From CAKVLS01 sp045651685 (lineage in GTDB: Bacteria; Bacillota; Clostridia; Christensenellales; UBA1242): a stretch of DNA of 64,000 nt. This document shows, piece by piece, positions 1 through 8,465 of the stretch. A model generated the notes under the pieces. That model made no database searches. It saw only the letters and a program-made list of their open reading frames with translations, and was not told where the DNA came from. The position numbers and the translations under genes were made by a program. The stretch lies in the NCBI GenBank assembly GCA_045651685.1, contig JAZRSV010000005.1, positions 17,550 to 81,549 of the forward strand, given 5' to 3'. The number at the start of each line of letters is the position of its first letter. The stretch's first letter is position 1.

Positions 1-1520
1 TCAATACCAGTACCAGCTTTTGCAGAGATAGGTACCATAATAGCATCGCCACCCCATTCTTCTGGTAAAACTTCGTATTCGGTAAGTTGTTGTTTAATTC
101 TATCGATATTAGCTTCTGGCTTGTCAATTTTGTTGATAGCAACAATCATAGGTACTTTTGCAGCTTTGATATGATTGATAGCTTCTACTGTTTGAGGTTT
201 TACGCCATCATCTGCAGCAACAACTAAAACAGCCAAGTCAGTTATTTGAGCACCTCTAGCACGCATACTTGTAAACGCTGCGTGTCCTGGAGTGTCAATA
301 AATGTGATTTTTTCGTTATTCCAATTAATAGAATAAGCACCGATGTGTTGTGTAATACCACCAGCCTCGCCTAGTATTACATTTGTTTTTCTGATATAGT
401 CAAGCAAAGAAGTCTTACCATGGTCAACATGACCCATAACTGTTACTATTGGAGGACGACGCTCTAGGTTAGTATCGCTGTCTTCGCTAACAGTGTCAGT
501 AAGTTGTTCTTCGTATGTTTTATCAAGCTTAAATTCTAGTGTTATGCCAAGTTCACTTGCAACAAGTTCTGCCGCAGTAAAATCGATAACACTATTAATA
601 GAAGCCATAATACCCAAACTCATAAGTTGTTTTATGATTTCGGTGACTGGCTTACCAATTTTTTCTGACAATAATTTTACAGTTAAGTTAGGGGTTGTAA
701 TAACTGCATTAGTTATTGCTGTATATACAGGTTGAACTTCTTGTTTAGGCTTTTTAATTTTTAACTTTCTAGTGACCATACGCTCTTCGATATTGCGCTC
801 TTCTATTAAGCCACGAGAAAGAAGTGATTTTTTGTTAAGTTTTTTGTCCTCTTGTGGTTTGTCATGAGTTTTTTTCTTGTTAGAATAATCTCTCTCTTTA
901 TTAACAAAAACACTTGCTGCACTTGTTAGATCTGCCTTGGCAGTTTTTGCAGAACCAAATGCAGGTTTTGGACCAAAAGGTTTTTTAACATCTTTGTTTT
1001 GTGTGTTAAATTTGTTATTTGGGTTAAACTTTTGACCAGGTTTTTCACCATTTTGATTGTTAAATCTAGGTCTATCTTGACCAGCAAATCTAGGACCACG
1101 ACCTTCTTGATTGTTGTATGCAGGTCTGCTTTGATTATTGCCTTGCCAAATAGGTCTAGGACCTTGCTGTTTAGAAGCAAATTGTTGTTGAGGTTTTTGT
1201 TGCTCAACTGGCTTTGGTTGTACAGCAACAGGTTTAGGTTCTACCTTCTTCTCTACAACTTTTGGCTCTACCTTTTCTTCTACCTTTGCAGCAGCAGCTT
1301 TTTGTTCAAGAATAGCTTGTTGCTTTTGAGCTAGGTCTTTGTTCTTTTTAATTTCACCCAATTTTTCTTTTAGGCCATCGTAAAAACTAGACAACTGTTG
1401 TTTTGTCTTTTTTACTTCTTTGAACAATGTTGGTACACTGCCGTCTGCATTTAACTTTGCAACCAACTTAATATTGTCCAAGTTTTGTTGATTTTGTTTT
1501 TCTTTAACTATTTCTGCCAA
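1..1520 (-). CDS. infB: Translation initiation factor IF-2 (5' part; cut by window edge)
   Basis: IF-2 is the GTPase that brings initiator fMet-tRNA to the ribosome. The 506 visible codons show a charged N-terminus, a long Q/N/P-rich linker (about residues 100-210), an IF2_N segment ending near residue 340, and then the G domain. G1 GHVDHGKTS lies near residue 365, with DTPGH (G3) and NKID (G4) after it. The start is TTG at 1520: a strong GGGGTGA site lies 5-6 bases upstream inside the end of ylxQ, and no better codon is present. It is the last visible gene of the rimP-nusA operon, 1 base after the ylxQ stop. The rest of the G domain and the C-terminal domains lie outside the window. Confidence 0.97.
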   Translation of the reverse strand, partial: MAEIVKEKQNQQNLDNIKLVAKLNADGSVPTLFKEVKKTKQQLSSFYDGLKEKLGEIKKNKDLAQKQQAILEQKAAAAKVEEKVEPKVVEKKVEPKPVAVQPKPVEQQKPQQQFASKQQGPRPIWQGNNQSRPAYNNQEGRGPRFAGQDRPRFNNQNGEKPGQKFNPNNKFNTQNKDVKKPFGPKPAFGSAKTAKADLTSAASVFVNKERDYSNKKKTHDKPQEDKKLNKKSLLSRGLIEERNIEERMVTRKLKIKKPKQEVQPVYTAITNAVITTPNLTVKLLSEKIGKPVTEIIKQLMSLGIMASINSVIDFTAAELVASELGITLEFKLDKTYEEQLTDTVSEDSDTNLERRPPIVTVMGHVDHGKTSLLDYIRKTNVILGEAGGITQHIGAYSINWNNEKITFIDTPGHAAFTSMRARGAQITDLAVLVVAADDGVKPQTVEAINHIKAAKVPMIVAINKIDKPEANIDRIKQQLTEYEVLPEEWGGDAIMVPISAKAGTGI

Positions 1521-1521
1521 A

Positions 1522-1836
1522 TTAGTTCACCCCTATAATAATGTCTAATGAATTGTCTATAATTGCCTGTGCAAGACTGTGGTTTTTGATACCAATTATC
1601 TTGCAATTATCTTTGTTTAATAATTCTGCAAGTGTTGCTTGCTTTGTGACAAACGCCTTGCAATTTTTGTTTGCTGCAACCAAATTTTTTGCAACTGTTA
1701 TATATTTATCATTTGCAGTATGACACACTATAACCAAATACAACTTTTTTGTATAAAGCTTTAGGTTGTCTATCCCATATATAATACTGTTGCTTTTTTG
1801 AGCAAAACCCAAATATGTAGATACTTTATTTTCCAA
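1522..1836 (-). CDS. ylxQ: YlxQ, L7Ae-family RNA-binding protein
   Basis: This 104-residue protein fits the L7Ae/L30e/YlxQ fold (K-turn RNA-binding family). It has the family's alternating hydrophobic strands, a lysine-rich middle, and a short C-terminal helix and strand ending IIIGVN. An in-frame ATG exists at 1857, but a GGAGG site sits 6 bases before a TTG at 1836, so I take the TTG as the start. The gene then overlaps the end of ylxR by 11 bases, consistent with translational coupling. Placement between ylxR and infB is the standard Firmicutes order. The cellular role is poorly defined. The family call rests largely on synteny and size. Confidence 0.85.
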   Translation of the reverse strand: MENKVSTYLGFAQKSNSIIYGIDNLKLYTKKLYLVIVCHTANDKYITVAKNLVAANKNCKAFVTKQATLAELLNKDNCKIIGIKNHSLAQAIIDNSLDIIIGVN

Positions 1837-2083
1837 TAGTATCCTCCAAAAGAGCATAACTTTGCTCGCTGATGTTTTGCTTAAAAGCTTTGTTTAACAT
1901 TTTTGTTTTGATACATTTTTGTATACATTGTTGATCTTTGCAAACATATGCACCCCTACCATTTGCCTTAAATGTAGGATCAATAAAAACTTCGCCTTCT
2001 TTGTTTTTTACAACTCTAACAAGTTCTTGTTTTTGTTTCATTTGTCTGCAAACAATACACATTCTAAGTGGTGTATCTTTCAT
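1826..2083 (-). CDS. rnpM: YlxR/RnpM, DUF448 RNA-binding protein
   Basis: A small basic protein (85 aa) of the YlxR family. It shows the N-terminal RMCIVCR motif and the GRGAYVC motif, with further cysteines at CIQKC. YlxR of Bacillus subtilis has been described as a modulator of RNase P (RnpM); that role is taken from the family, not seen here. The ATG at 2083 follows a GAGAGG site. It stands 16 bases downstream of nusA and overlaps ylxQ, as in other Firmicutes. Confidence 0.92.
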   Translation of the reverse strand: MKDTPLRMCIVCRQMKQKQELVRVVKNKEGEVFIDPTFKANGRGAYVCKDQQCIQKCIKTKMLNKAFKQNISEQSYALLEDTIGK

Positions 2084-2099
2084 ACAAACCTCTCAAATA

Positions 2100-3254
2100 T
2101 TATTCTTCGTCCAAGTCTGACATGATGTCCATATCGTCCATTGTGTCGTCACCAATGTCATATACTTCTGGTTCTTTGTTTAAGAACAAGTCACCATCAA
2201 TACTCTTTGCTGCTGTTTCGCTCTTAACATCTATCTTCCAGCCAGTAAGTTTAACTGCAAGTCTAACATTTTGACCGTTTTTGCCGATAGCAAGTGATAG
2301 TTTGTCATCTTTTACAACTGCACGAGCTGTTTTGTCACCTTCTAAAGCATAAACTGTATCTACTTTAGCTGGGCTTAATGCTCTTGCGATATATTCTAGT
2401 GGATTTTCTGACCATTCGATGATGTCAATTTTTTCACCATTAAGTTCGCCAACAATTGTGTTAACACGCAAACCTTTATTACCAACACAAGCACCAATTG
2501 GATCCAAATTTGCATTAGCAGTATAAACAGACATCTTTGTACGATATCCAGCTTCACGAACGATGTTCTTAATTTCTACTTCGCCACTTTCGATTTCTGG
2601 TACTTCTAATTCAAACAATCTCTTTACAAAACCTGCATTGCTACGAGAAACAGGTACGCAAGTTGCTTTCATATTTTCTCTGATAGGTTTTACATATACT
2701 TTTAGTCTAGCGCCTACTTGATAAATTTCACCAGGGATTTGATCTTTTTCTTGCAAAACACCTTCAGTTTGAGTTCCTGGAATTTCTACATAAACAGAAC
2801 CAGCCTCTACTCTTCTGATGATGCAAGTAATAAGCTCATTTTGTTTTTCTGAAAGTTCACTCATAGCTACTTGTTGTTCTGCCTCTCTCAATCTTTGCAT
2901 AACAACTTGTCTTGCTATTTGAGCAGAAATTCTGTCAAAGTCTTTTGTTGTCACTTCTTCCATAACAACATCGCCAACTTTGTATGACTTTTTGATTTGT
3001 CTAGCTTCTTCTAAAGTCATTTGTTTATCTGGATCTTCTATTGCGTCTTCGTTTTCTACAATAGTTTTATAACCATAAACTTTGATAGTGTGTTTTTCTG
3101 GGTTTAGTTTTACTTCTACAGATTTTGCTTCGCCAAAATTCTTTTTGTAAGCAGAAGTAAGTGCTAGTTCTAGAGATTCTAAAAAGTACTCTTTGTTAAT
3201 TTTCTTTTCTCTTTCTAAATCATCAAGTGCGTTAAAAAAATCTTTGTTAATCAT
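2100..3254 (-). CDS. nusA: Transcription termination/antitermination factor NusA
   Basis: NusA binds RNA polymerase and promotes pausing and hairpin-dependent termination. The 384-residue protein has the N-terminal polymerase-binding domain (to about residue 125), an S1 domain (about 135-200, with VEAGSVYVEIPGTQTEG), and two KH domains (about 205-350, with IGACVGNKG and LAIGKNGQNVRLA). It then has a short very acidic tail. It has no C-terminal acidic repeats of the E. coli kind, as usual for Firmicutes. It lies 15 bases after rimP in one operon. The leader hairpin upstream of rimP may let NusA control its own operon. Confidence 0.98.
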   Translation of the reverse strand: MINKDFFNALDDLEREKKINKEYFLESLELALTSAYKKNFGEAKSVEVKLNPEKHTIKVYGYKTIVENEDAIEDPDKQMTLEEARQIKKSYKVGDVVMEEVTTKDFDRISAQIARQVVMQRLREAEQQVAMSELSEKQNELITCIIRRVEAGSVYVEIPGTQTEGVLQEKDQIPGEIYQVGARLKVYVKPIRENMKATCVPVSRSNAGFVKRLFELEVPEIESGEVEIKNIVREAGYRTKMSVYTANANLDPIGACVGNKGLRVNTIVGELNGEKIDIIEWSENPLEYIARALSPAKVDTVYALEGDKTARAVVKDDKLSLAIGKNGQNVRLAVKLTGWKIDVKSETAAKSIDGDLFLNKEPEVYDIGDDTMDDMDIMSDLDEE

Positions 3255-3269
3255 TGTTTCAAATTTCTC

Positions 3270-3737
3270 CTAAAATATTATATATGGTTGACATACTGCA
3301 ATTTTTTGTCTTGGAATGTCTAGCTGCTTTTGCTCTGTTTGTATAGAAAGTATTTCTGCATCAAACTTGATAAGCTTGCCGACAAATTCTTTTTTGCCAT
3401 CTAGTACAGTATAAAGTTTGACTATAATGTCTTTGTTTAAGTAGCGCTCATAGTCTCTTTCGTACTTAAAAGGCCTGTCTAACCCTAGTGACGATACATT
3501 TAATGTATACGAAGCACCGTTTGTTGGATCCAATTCGTCCAGTGGCAAATCTATTGCCCTGTGTACTGTCTCACAATCATTAATTGTAATTGGACTTAAG
3601 TCTGCTTTTGCTAAAAACACAGTCAAGTTCATGCCGGTATATTTTTTTGCATATTCGACATCTGCTAGTTCATAACCTAAGCCTTCTACAATTGGTGTTA
3701 TGTGATCAATAACCATTTTTTCTATCTTGCTTGGCAT
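3270..3737 (-). CDS. rimP: Ribosome maturation factor RimP
   Basis: RimP (YlxS) helps 30S subunit assembly around S12. The 155-residue length is normal. The N-terminal GYELADVEY segment and the LDVSSPGLDRP-like motif (here LNVSSLGLDRPF) identify the family, and the C-terminal SH3-like half follows. It is the first gene of the nusA-infB operon. The ATG lies just after a GGGGG ribosome site and about 20 bases beyond a leader hairpin. Confidence 0.96.
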   Translation of the reverse strand: MPSKIEKMVIDHITPIVEGLGYELADVEYAKKYTGMNLTVFLAKADLSPITINDCETVHRAIDLPLDELDPTNGASYTLNVSSLGLDRPFKYERDYERYLNKDIIVKLYTVLDGKKEFVGKLIKFDAEILSIQTEQKQLDIPRQKIAVCQPYIIF

Positions 3738-3756
3738 AATACCCCCTAACTAACAA

Positions 3757-3782
3757 TTAAGAGTGGGTCTCCCCACTCTTAA
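3757..3782 (-). terminator. Leader hairpin of the rimP-nusA operon, possible NusA-dependent attenuator
   Basis: A perfect 11-bp stem (TTAAGAGTGGG with its complement) closes a 4-base loop between the promoter and rimP. On the minus strand it is followed by an interrupted U-run (TTGTTAGTTAGG), so it would be a weak intrinsic terminator. In Bacillus subtilis the nusA operon leader carries a NusA-stimulated terminator used for autoregulation. The position here fits that model, but the function is inferred. Confidence 0.5.
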
Positions 3783-3806
3783 CAAGCATCATATATAAGC
3801 ATATGT

Positions 3807-3835
3807 AGTATAACACATAGTATTATAAATTTCAA
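3807..3835 (-). promoter_or_regulatory. SigA-type promoter of rimP-nusA-rnpM-ylxQ-infB
   Basis: Reading the minus strand, TTGAAA (3835-3830), a 17-base spacer and TATACT (3812-3807) with an upstream TG (extended -10) form a good SigA promoter. The start of transcription would be near 3800, just before the leader hairpin. Confidence 0.8.
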
Positions 3836-3842
3836 GTACTAA

Positions 3843-5417
3843 TTATAATAATTTCAAAAAAACTTCTGCAGTGGCAATAGTATCGTTAATAGCTCTATGC
3901 GCGCCAACTAGACTAATGCCCAAATAACCCGTCACAGTCTTAAGATTATGGTGTTTTAGATTGCTTAATTTTACCCTAGCCATATGCAAAGTGTCGTACT
4001 TGGCATTGTCAAAATTATAACCCAATCTCTTTGCATTAGCATCAATAAACTTACAGTCAAAATCTATTGCATTGTGACCTACCAAAGCTGCCCCTCTAGT
4101 AAACTTATAAAAGTCTGGCAACACTTGGTTGATACTGCAAGCGCTAGCAACCATTTCGTTGGTTATATTATTAATTGCAGTTGCTTCTGCAGGTATAGGT
4201 TTTGAAGGCTTAACAAATGACCAAAAAGTTTGTTTTATTACACCATCAACAACTTTTACTGCACCTATTTCTATTATTTCATCTTTTTCAAAATCTAGTC
4301 CTGTAGTCTCTAGGTCAAACACAACAAATGTCTTGCCGATAGCTTTTGGGTTAACATCTACATTTGCCTCGTCAAACAAGTTGCCTTGTTTACTGCTTTC
4401 GTATGCTTGAGGTATAACAAAATTATAATCAGTAGTTTCTTTTTTGAACTGTGTATTGTCTATCTCATCACCTATTTCACACAGAGCCAAATCTTTTACC
4501 TTTAAGCTAAATCGTTCGTTAAAGCTCTCAACATCACCTCTAACCAAAACAGTTGAACCATCGCTAATCAAGTTCATCTTATGAATATTAGCCTTATTTG
4601 GAAAACATACACATTGTATTTGCAAAGCGCCATCTTGCAATACAAATCTAAAATATTGCTTTTCTAATTGGTGCTTTTCGCCATCTTCGCCTTTTACCAT
4701 ACGCTTTGATAAAAAGCTTTTCATCTCAAAAAACTTAACCTTGCCGGCAAATACCCTATTAACAGCTTCTTTGTTTACAACATGCTCTGGGTCTACATCA
4801 ATGTCCTCACCAATTAACTTTTGCTTGTTAGACACCTTAAATCTACGATTCATATTGTTAACATACGCAGTTGCTGTGCTTATTTCTTCTATCTTGCGTT
4901 GGCGTTCTTGCAAAAACGAATCATACTCTTTTGAGTCTACACTATATGTGTCAATGTTTATCAAAAAGCTGCCACAAAAATTAAAATTAAGCTTTGCAAT
5001 AAGGTCACTTTTTATATCTTTTTTGGCAAAATAATCTGCCACAAAATCATCAATAGTAAAGTTAATTTTTGCTTGTTTGTTTTCTACCTCTACTTTTATA
5101 GTATCAGTATTACAACTATCCTTTACACTTGCATGGTTGCTATAAAAGTAGTTTATAACAAACTTTTGAATCAAATTTGGATCAAGATAACTTTTTCTTA
5201 TCTTAACTTCTACAGGAGCAGTAATAGACAAGTTTTTTATAACAAGTTGAGTTATTTTTTCTTTTTGCTCTTCGGTAAGATCTGGCACATCCTGATCATA
5301 GATAAAAGACACAACACATTTTTGTTCTTGCTTAAAGTATGTCACTTCGCTAAGCTTAAGAAAACTAAACTCGTTGTTTGTTTTTGTGTTAATATAATCA
5401 ACCAAAGAATAATTCAT
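3843..5417 (-). CDS. PolC-like OB-fold and DEDDh exonuclease protein without polymerase domain
   Basis: The 524-residue protein stands exactly where polC is found in Firmicutes (between rseP and rimP) and looks like its N-terminal part. It has an N-terminal region (1-200), an OB-fold (about 223-315) and a DEDDh 3'-5' exonuclease (about 362-524). The exonuclease carries D368/E370 (FDLE), D454 (GHNAIDFD), H507 and D512 (HRAIND). The PHP halves that flank the exonuclease in PolC and the whole polymerase part are absent. A QGNLF pentapeptide (344-348) in the linker resembles beta-clamp-binding motifs. The ATG at 5417 has AAGGAGG directly upstream, which rules out an in-frame TTG 30 bases further up. 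It is either a split PolC or a separate proofreading or repair exonuclease. Confidence 0.8.
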   Translation of the reverse strand: MNYSLVDYINTKTNNEFSFLKLSEVTYFKQEQKCVVSFIYDQDVPDLTEEQKEKITQLVIKNLSITAPVEVKIRKSYLDPNLIQKFVINYFYSNHASVKDSCNTDTIKVEVENKQAKINFTIDDFVADYFAKKDIKSDLIAKLNFNFCGSFLINIDTYSVDSKEYDSFLQERQRKIEEISTATAYVNNMNRRFKVSNKQKLIGEDIDVDPEHVVNKEAVNRVFAGKVKFFEMKSFLSKRMVKGEDGEKHQLEKQYFRFVLQDGALQIQCVCFPNKANIHKMNLISDGSTVLVRGDVESFNERFSLKVKDLALCEIGDEIDNTQFKKETTDYNFVIPQAYESSKQGNLFDEANVDVNPKAIGKTFVVFDLETTGLDFEKDEIIEIGAVKVVDGVIKQTFWSFVKPSKPIPAEATAINNITNEMVASACSINQVLPDFYKFTRGAALVGHNAIDFDCKFIDANAKRLGYNFDNAKYDTLHMARVKLSNLKHHNLKTVTGYLGISLVGAHRAINDTIATAEVFLKLL

Positions 5418-5424
5418 ATGCTCC

Positions 5425-5467
5425 TCCTTATAAAAAAATTTAAGCAAGGCAAGTTACCCTGCCTCGC
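5425..5467 (-). terminator. Intrinsic terminator after rseP, directly before the exonuclease gene
   Basis: On the minus strand GCGAGGCA and TGCCTTGC form an 8-bp stem (5467-5460 with 5451-5444, one G-U pair), followed by TTAAATTTTTTT. The ribosome site of the exonuclease gene begins right after the U-run. Expression of that gene therefore depends on read-through or a promoter not recognised here. Confidence 0.7.
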
Positions 5468-5478
5468 CCAATATCACA

Positions 5479-6747
5479 TTATAAAATAATGTGTAGCAAA
5501 TCTACAACTATAACAAAGGCAAACAAAATCATCATGCCTATTGAGTGTATATACGCCTCGACTTTTCGGTTAACAGGCTTTCTAAATATCCATTCGTACA
5601 GCACAAATACCATTCTTGCGCCATCAAGCGCAGGTATTGGCAACCAATTAAATACGGCTAGGTTTGCCGAAATAAGTGGCAGTAGTAAAAAGAAGTTTGC
5701 AAAAGATGCTTGAGTTGCAGAGGCAATTGTTGTTATTGTACCAACCGGACCAGTCATGCCCAAAATTGACACCTTGCCGCAAATTAAGCCCCACAAGATA
5801 AGCAACACTTTCCACGCCCAGCCAAAAGTAAATGGTATAGCGTGAAGCAACGCCTCACCAAAGCTATAACGATAATATTTAGTTGTTAGTCCAACTTGAG
5901 CAATACTAAACACATTGCCATCGTCAGTAACTTTTAATCTGGTATCACCTATTATAAATACACCGTTTTGATCACTTTTGTATACAACGCTAACATCGTT
6001 TGTTGCGTTTAATACATACTTACCATCATCTGTTGGTGTTAGTGTATAGATATAGTCTTTTTGTGTTGGATTAGACAAGGTAGAAAATATCTTTCTGCCG
6101 TTGCCATCAACAATATATTTAAGCTCGTTGTATTCTACATTAGCTTTGATAACCATTTTTTTGCCATCACGAATAATATTGACATCAAAATACTCGGTAT
6201 CTTCAAAGTTAACGATCATAGATCTAAAGTATTTGTCGTATACAAAAGAAGTTTTTTCTCCGTTAACACCAGTTATGATGTCACCCTCCATAAACCACTC
6301 TTGAGCAGTACCATAAGGATTGCGATTGGCACTAACAACTTGTATACGATCGGCATATCCATAAAAAGTCAAAAATATAACCGAAAATATTATACCGGCA
6401 AGCAAGTTAAAAAACGCACCCATAAACAAGACAATTAGTCTTTTCCATGGTTTTTGATTGTTAAATGCTTGTGGATTATCTTTACCATCTTCGTCTTCAC
6501 CTTCAAATGCACAATAACCACCCAAAGGTATAAGTCTTAATGATATTTTTTCGCCAGCTTTGTTTGTTTTTTGCCACAATTTTTTACCAAAGCCAACAGA
6601 AAATTCGTTAATCTTAAATTTTAATAATTTGCCGGCAGTATAATGTCCAAGCTCATGAATCATAACCATTAGCAAAAGAACAACTATCGCCAACAAAATA
6701 TATAAAATAGAAGACATAACTGATCCAAAACTTAATAAAAGTGACAA
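5479..6747 (-). CDS. rseP: Site-2 (RIP) zinc metalloprotease RseP
   Basis: An intramembrane protease that cleaves membrane-bound regulators such as anti-sigma factors. The first membrane helix carries the zinc motif HELGH (near residue 31). A PDZ-like domain occupies the middle, and the C-terminal helices carry the LDG motif (PALDGARM), the third zinc ligand. Length 422 aa is normal. The TTG at 6747 has a GGGGGAAG site at a rather long distance; an ATG ten codons further in is the alternative. It is the last gene of frr-uppS-cdsA-rseP. dxr, which usually lies between cdsA and rseP, is missing. Confidence 0.95.
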   Translation of the reverse strand: MSLLLSFGSVMSSILYILLAIVVLLLMVMIHELGHYTAGKLLKFKINEFSVGFGKKLWQKTNKAGEKISLRLIPLGGYCAFEGEDEDGKDNPQAFNNQKPWKRLIVLFMGAFFNLLAGIIFSVIFLTFYGYADRIQVVSANRNPYGTAQEWFMEGDIITGVNGEKTSFVYDKYFRSMIVNFEDTEYFDVNIIRDGKKMVIKANVEYNELKYIVDGNGRKIFSTLSNPTQKDYIYTLTPTDDGKYVLNATNDVSVVYKSDQNGVFIIGDTRLKVTDDGNVFSIAQVGLTTKYYRYSFGEALLHAIPFTFGWAWKVLLILWGLICGKVSILGMTGPVGTITTIASATQASFANFFLLLPLISANLAVFNWLPIPALDGARMVFVLYEWIFRKPVNRKVEAYIHSIGMMILFAFVIVVDLLHIIL

Positions 6748-6768
6748 AAGTGTCTTCCCCCTAACAAA

Positions 6769-7713
6769 CTATGCAAATATAAATAACATGCAAATAAATA
6801 CAAATAAAGTGTTAAAGCAAATAGCGTCTACTCTATCAAGCACACCACCATGACCTGGTAGAATGTTTGAAGAATCTTTTACGCCTGATTTGCGTTTTAA
6901 GAAAGATTCGAAAATATCTCCCACTTGAGATATCATAGAACCAAACAAACCAACAAATAAGAACTTCCACCAAATTTTGCCAGAGAAAAGCATTACTGGG
7001 TATATTGCGTTAAATACAAAATAAACAACAATAGCACCAACTATACCACCAACAAGACCAGCGCAAGCACCAGAAATTGTTTTGTTTGGACTAATTTTTG
7101 GACAAAGCTTTGGTCCGCGAATAAGAGAACCAAAAATATAAGCAAAGGTATCTGACAAGCTAGCTATAGCAAATACTAGCAAGATGCCCATAAGTCCTAA
7201 ATTAACATTAGCAAATCTTTTTGCAACATCTGTAAAGCCCATCACAGTAAAGTGATTAATCAAATACATAAATGCAAACAACATTGTTGGATACAACATT
7301 GCATAAACAGTATTTGTTGCCTTAAACAATGCAAATTTGTTTACAGACATATTTGTTGCACATCTAAAAGTGTCATTTTTTAGATCGTTTTTGTAGGCAG
7401 TGATGCTTAATACATAGTTGATACCAAACAACAATGCTAACAAAATAATATCTGTCAAAAACAAATAAATAGCTGTAAATCCAAGTGTGACAAATAAAAT
7501 ATTAAATGCACATACTGCAACAGCATAAGTCACAGCTACAAACTTATAGTTTGGTTTACCCCATTTGTTAAGCATGTTGCAAAATTCAATTGCACCCAAA
7601 ACGCTTACCATGCCAACAAACACATCAAACGCTTGTGGAATATATACTTGTAGCAACAAAAATGCAGCAAGCATAACAACCAATAGCGTACCAGTAATTA
7701 TTCTTTGTTTCAT
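6769..7713 (-). CDS. cdsA: Phosphatidate cytidylyltransferase
   Basis: Makes CDP-diacylglycerol from phosphatidic acid and CTP, the branch point of phospholipid synthesis. The protein has eight or so hydrophobic segments. It ends with the family signature SFLKRKSGVKD...LPGHGGVLDRVD (about residues 270-300). The ATG at 7713 follows GAGGAG. It lies 15 bases after uppS and 21 before rseP, the usual cluster order apart from the lost dxr. Confidence 0.96.
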   Translation of the reverse strand: MKQRIITGTLLVVMLAAFLLLQVYIPQAFDVFVGMVSVLGAIEFCNMLNKWGKPNYKFVAVTYAVAVCAFNILFVTLGFTAIYLFLTDIILLALLFGINYVLSITAYKNDLKNDTFRCATNMSVNKFALFKATNTVYAMLYPTMLFAFMYLINHFTVMGFTDVAKRFANVNLGLMGILLVFAIASLSDTFAYIFGSLIRGPKLCPKISPNKTISGACAGLVGGIVGAIVVYFVFNAIYPVMLFSGKIWWKFLFVGLFGSMISQVGDIFESFLKRKSGVKDSSNILPGHGGVLDRVDAICFNTLFVFICMLFIFA

Positions 7714-7728
7714 TAGTAAAAAACTCCT

Positions 7729-8442
7729 CTAAATACTACCAAAACGACGATTGCGTTTTTGGTATTCTATAATTGCTTTTTCTAGTTGCTTTTCGTCAAA
7801 ATCTGGCCAATGAACCTTAGGAAAATACAACTCAGAATAAGCACCTTGATATAACATAAAGTTACTTAATCTATACTCACCACTTGTACGAACTATCAAA
7901 TCTGGATCAACAATGCCATGAGTTTGAAGATATCTTCTCAAAATCTCATCGTCAACTTCTTTGATACCATCTTTTATAATTGCGTTTATGGCTCTTATAA
8001 TTTCATCTCTACTACCATAATTAAGGCATATATTTACTATAATACTGCCGCAATTTTGTGTCATACCTTGCACATCAACAAGATGCTTTTGTAAAGGTTT
8101 TCTTAATTTAGTAATATCGCCTATTATATTTAACTTTATATCGTTTTCGACAAACTTTTGCTTATTATCTTTCAAATAATCTTCAATAAGTCCAAAGATA
8201 TAATCGACTTCTTCCTTTGGTCTTTTCCAATTTTCTGTAGAAAAAGCAAAAAAAGATATTACTTTTATTCCTAATTTTTTAGAATGCTTTACAACTTTTT
8301 CTAAAGAATCAACACCTTTTTTATGTCCAGCAGTACGAAGTAGGCCTCTCTTTTTTGCCCAACGACCATTGCCATCCATAATAAAAGCTATATGTTGTGG
8401 TAATCTTTCGTAGTCTATTTTTTTTGATCTAAAAATGTCCAC
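7729..8442 (-). CDS. uppS: Undecaprenyl diphosphate synthase (cis-prenyltransferase)
   Basis: Elongates farnesyl diphosphate to the C55 carrier lipid used for peptidoglycan. The motifs HIAFIMDGNGRWAKKR (about 17-32), FFAFSTENWKRP and the C-terminal RTSGEYRLSNF...YSELYF are all present, and 237 residues is normal. The start is GTG at 8442 with TTTTGGAGG 4 bases upstream. Co-transcribed with frr and cdsA. Confidence 0.97.
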   Translation of the reverse strand: MDIFRSKKIDYERLPQHIAFIMDGNGRWAKKRGLLRTAGHKKGVDSLEKVVKHSKKLGIKVISFFAFSTENWKRPKEEVDYIFGLIEDYLKDNKQKFVENDIKLNIIGDITKLRKPLQKHLVDVQGMTQNCGSIIVNICLNYGSRDEIIRAINAIIKDGIKEVDDEILRRYLQTHGIVDPDLIVRTSGEYRLSNFMLYQGAYSELYFPKVHWPDFDEKQLEKAIIEYQKRNRRFGSI

Positions 8443-8465
8443 AATTCCTCCAAAAGACTAAAAGA

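Noticed and set aside
999..1334. Plus-strand open frame within infB
   Set aside because: It is the complement of the low-complexity Q/N/P linker of IF-2, has no ribosome site, and gives an implausible leucine/serine-rich peptide.
3735..3843. Rest of a frameshifted polC downstream of the exonuclease
   Set aside because: Only 105 bases separate it from rimP, and these contain the promoter and leader hairpin; no polymerase sequence is present.
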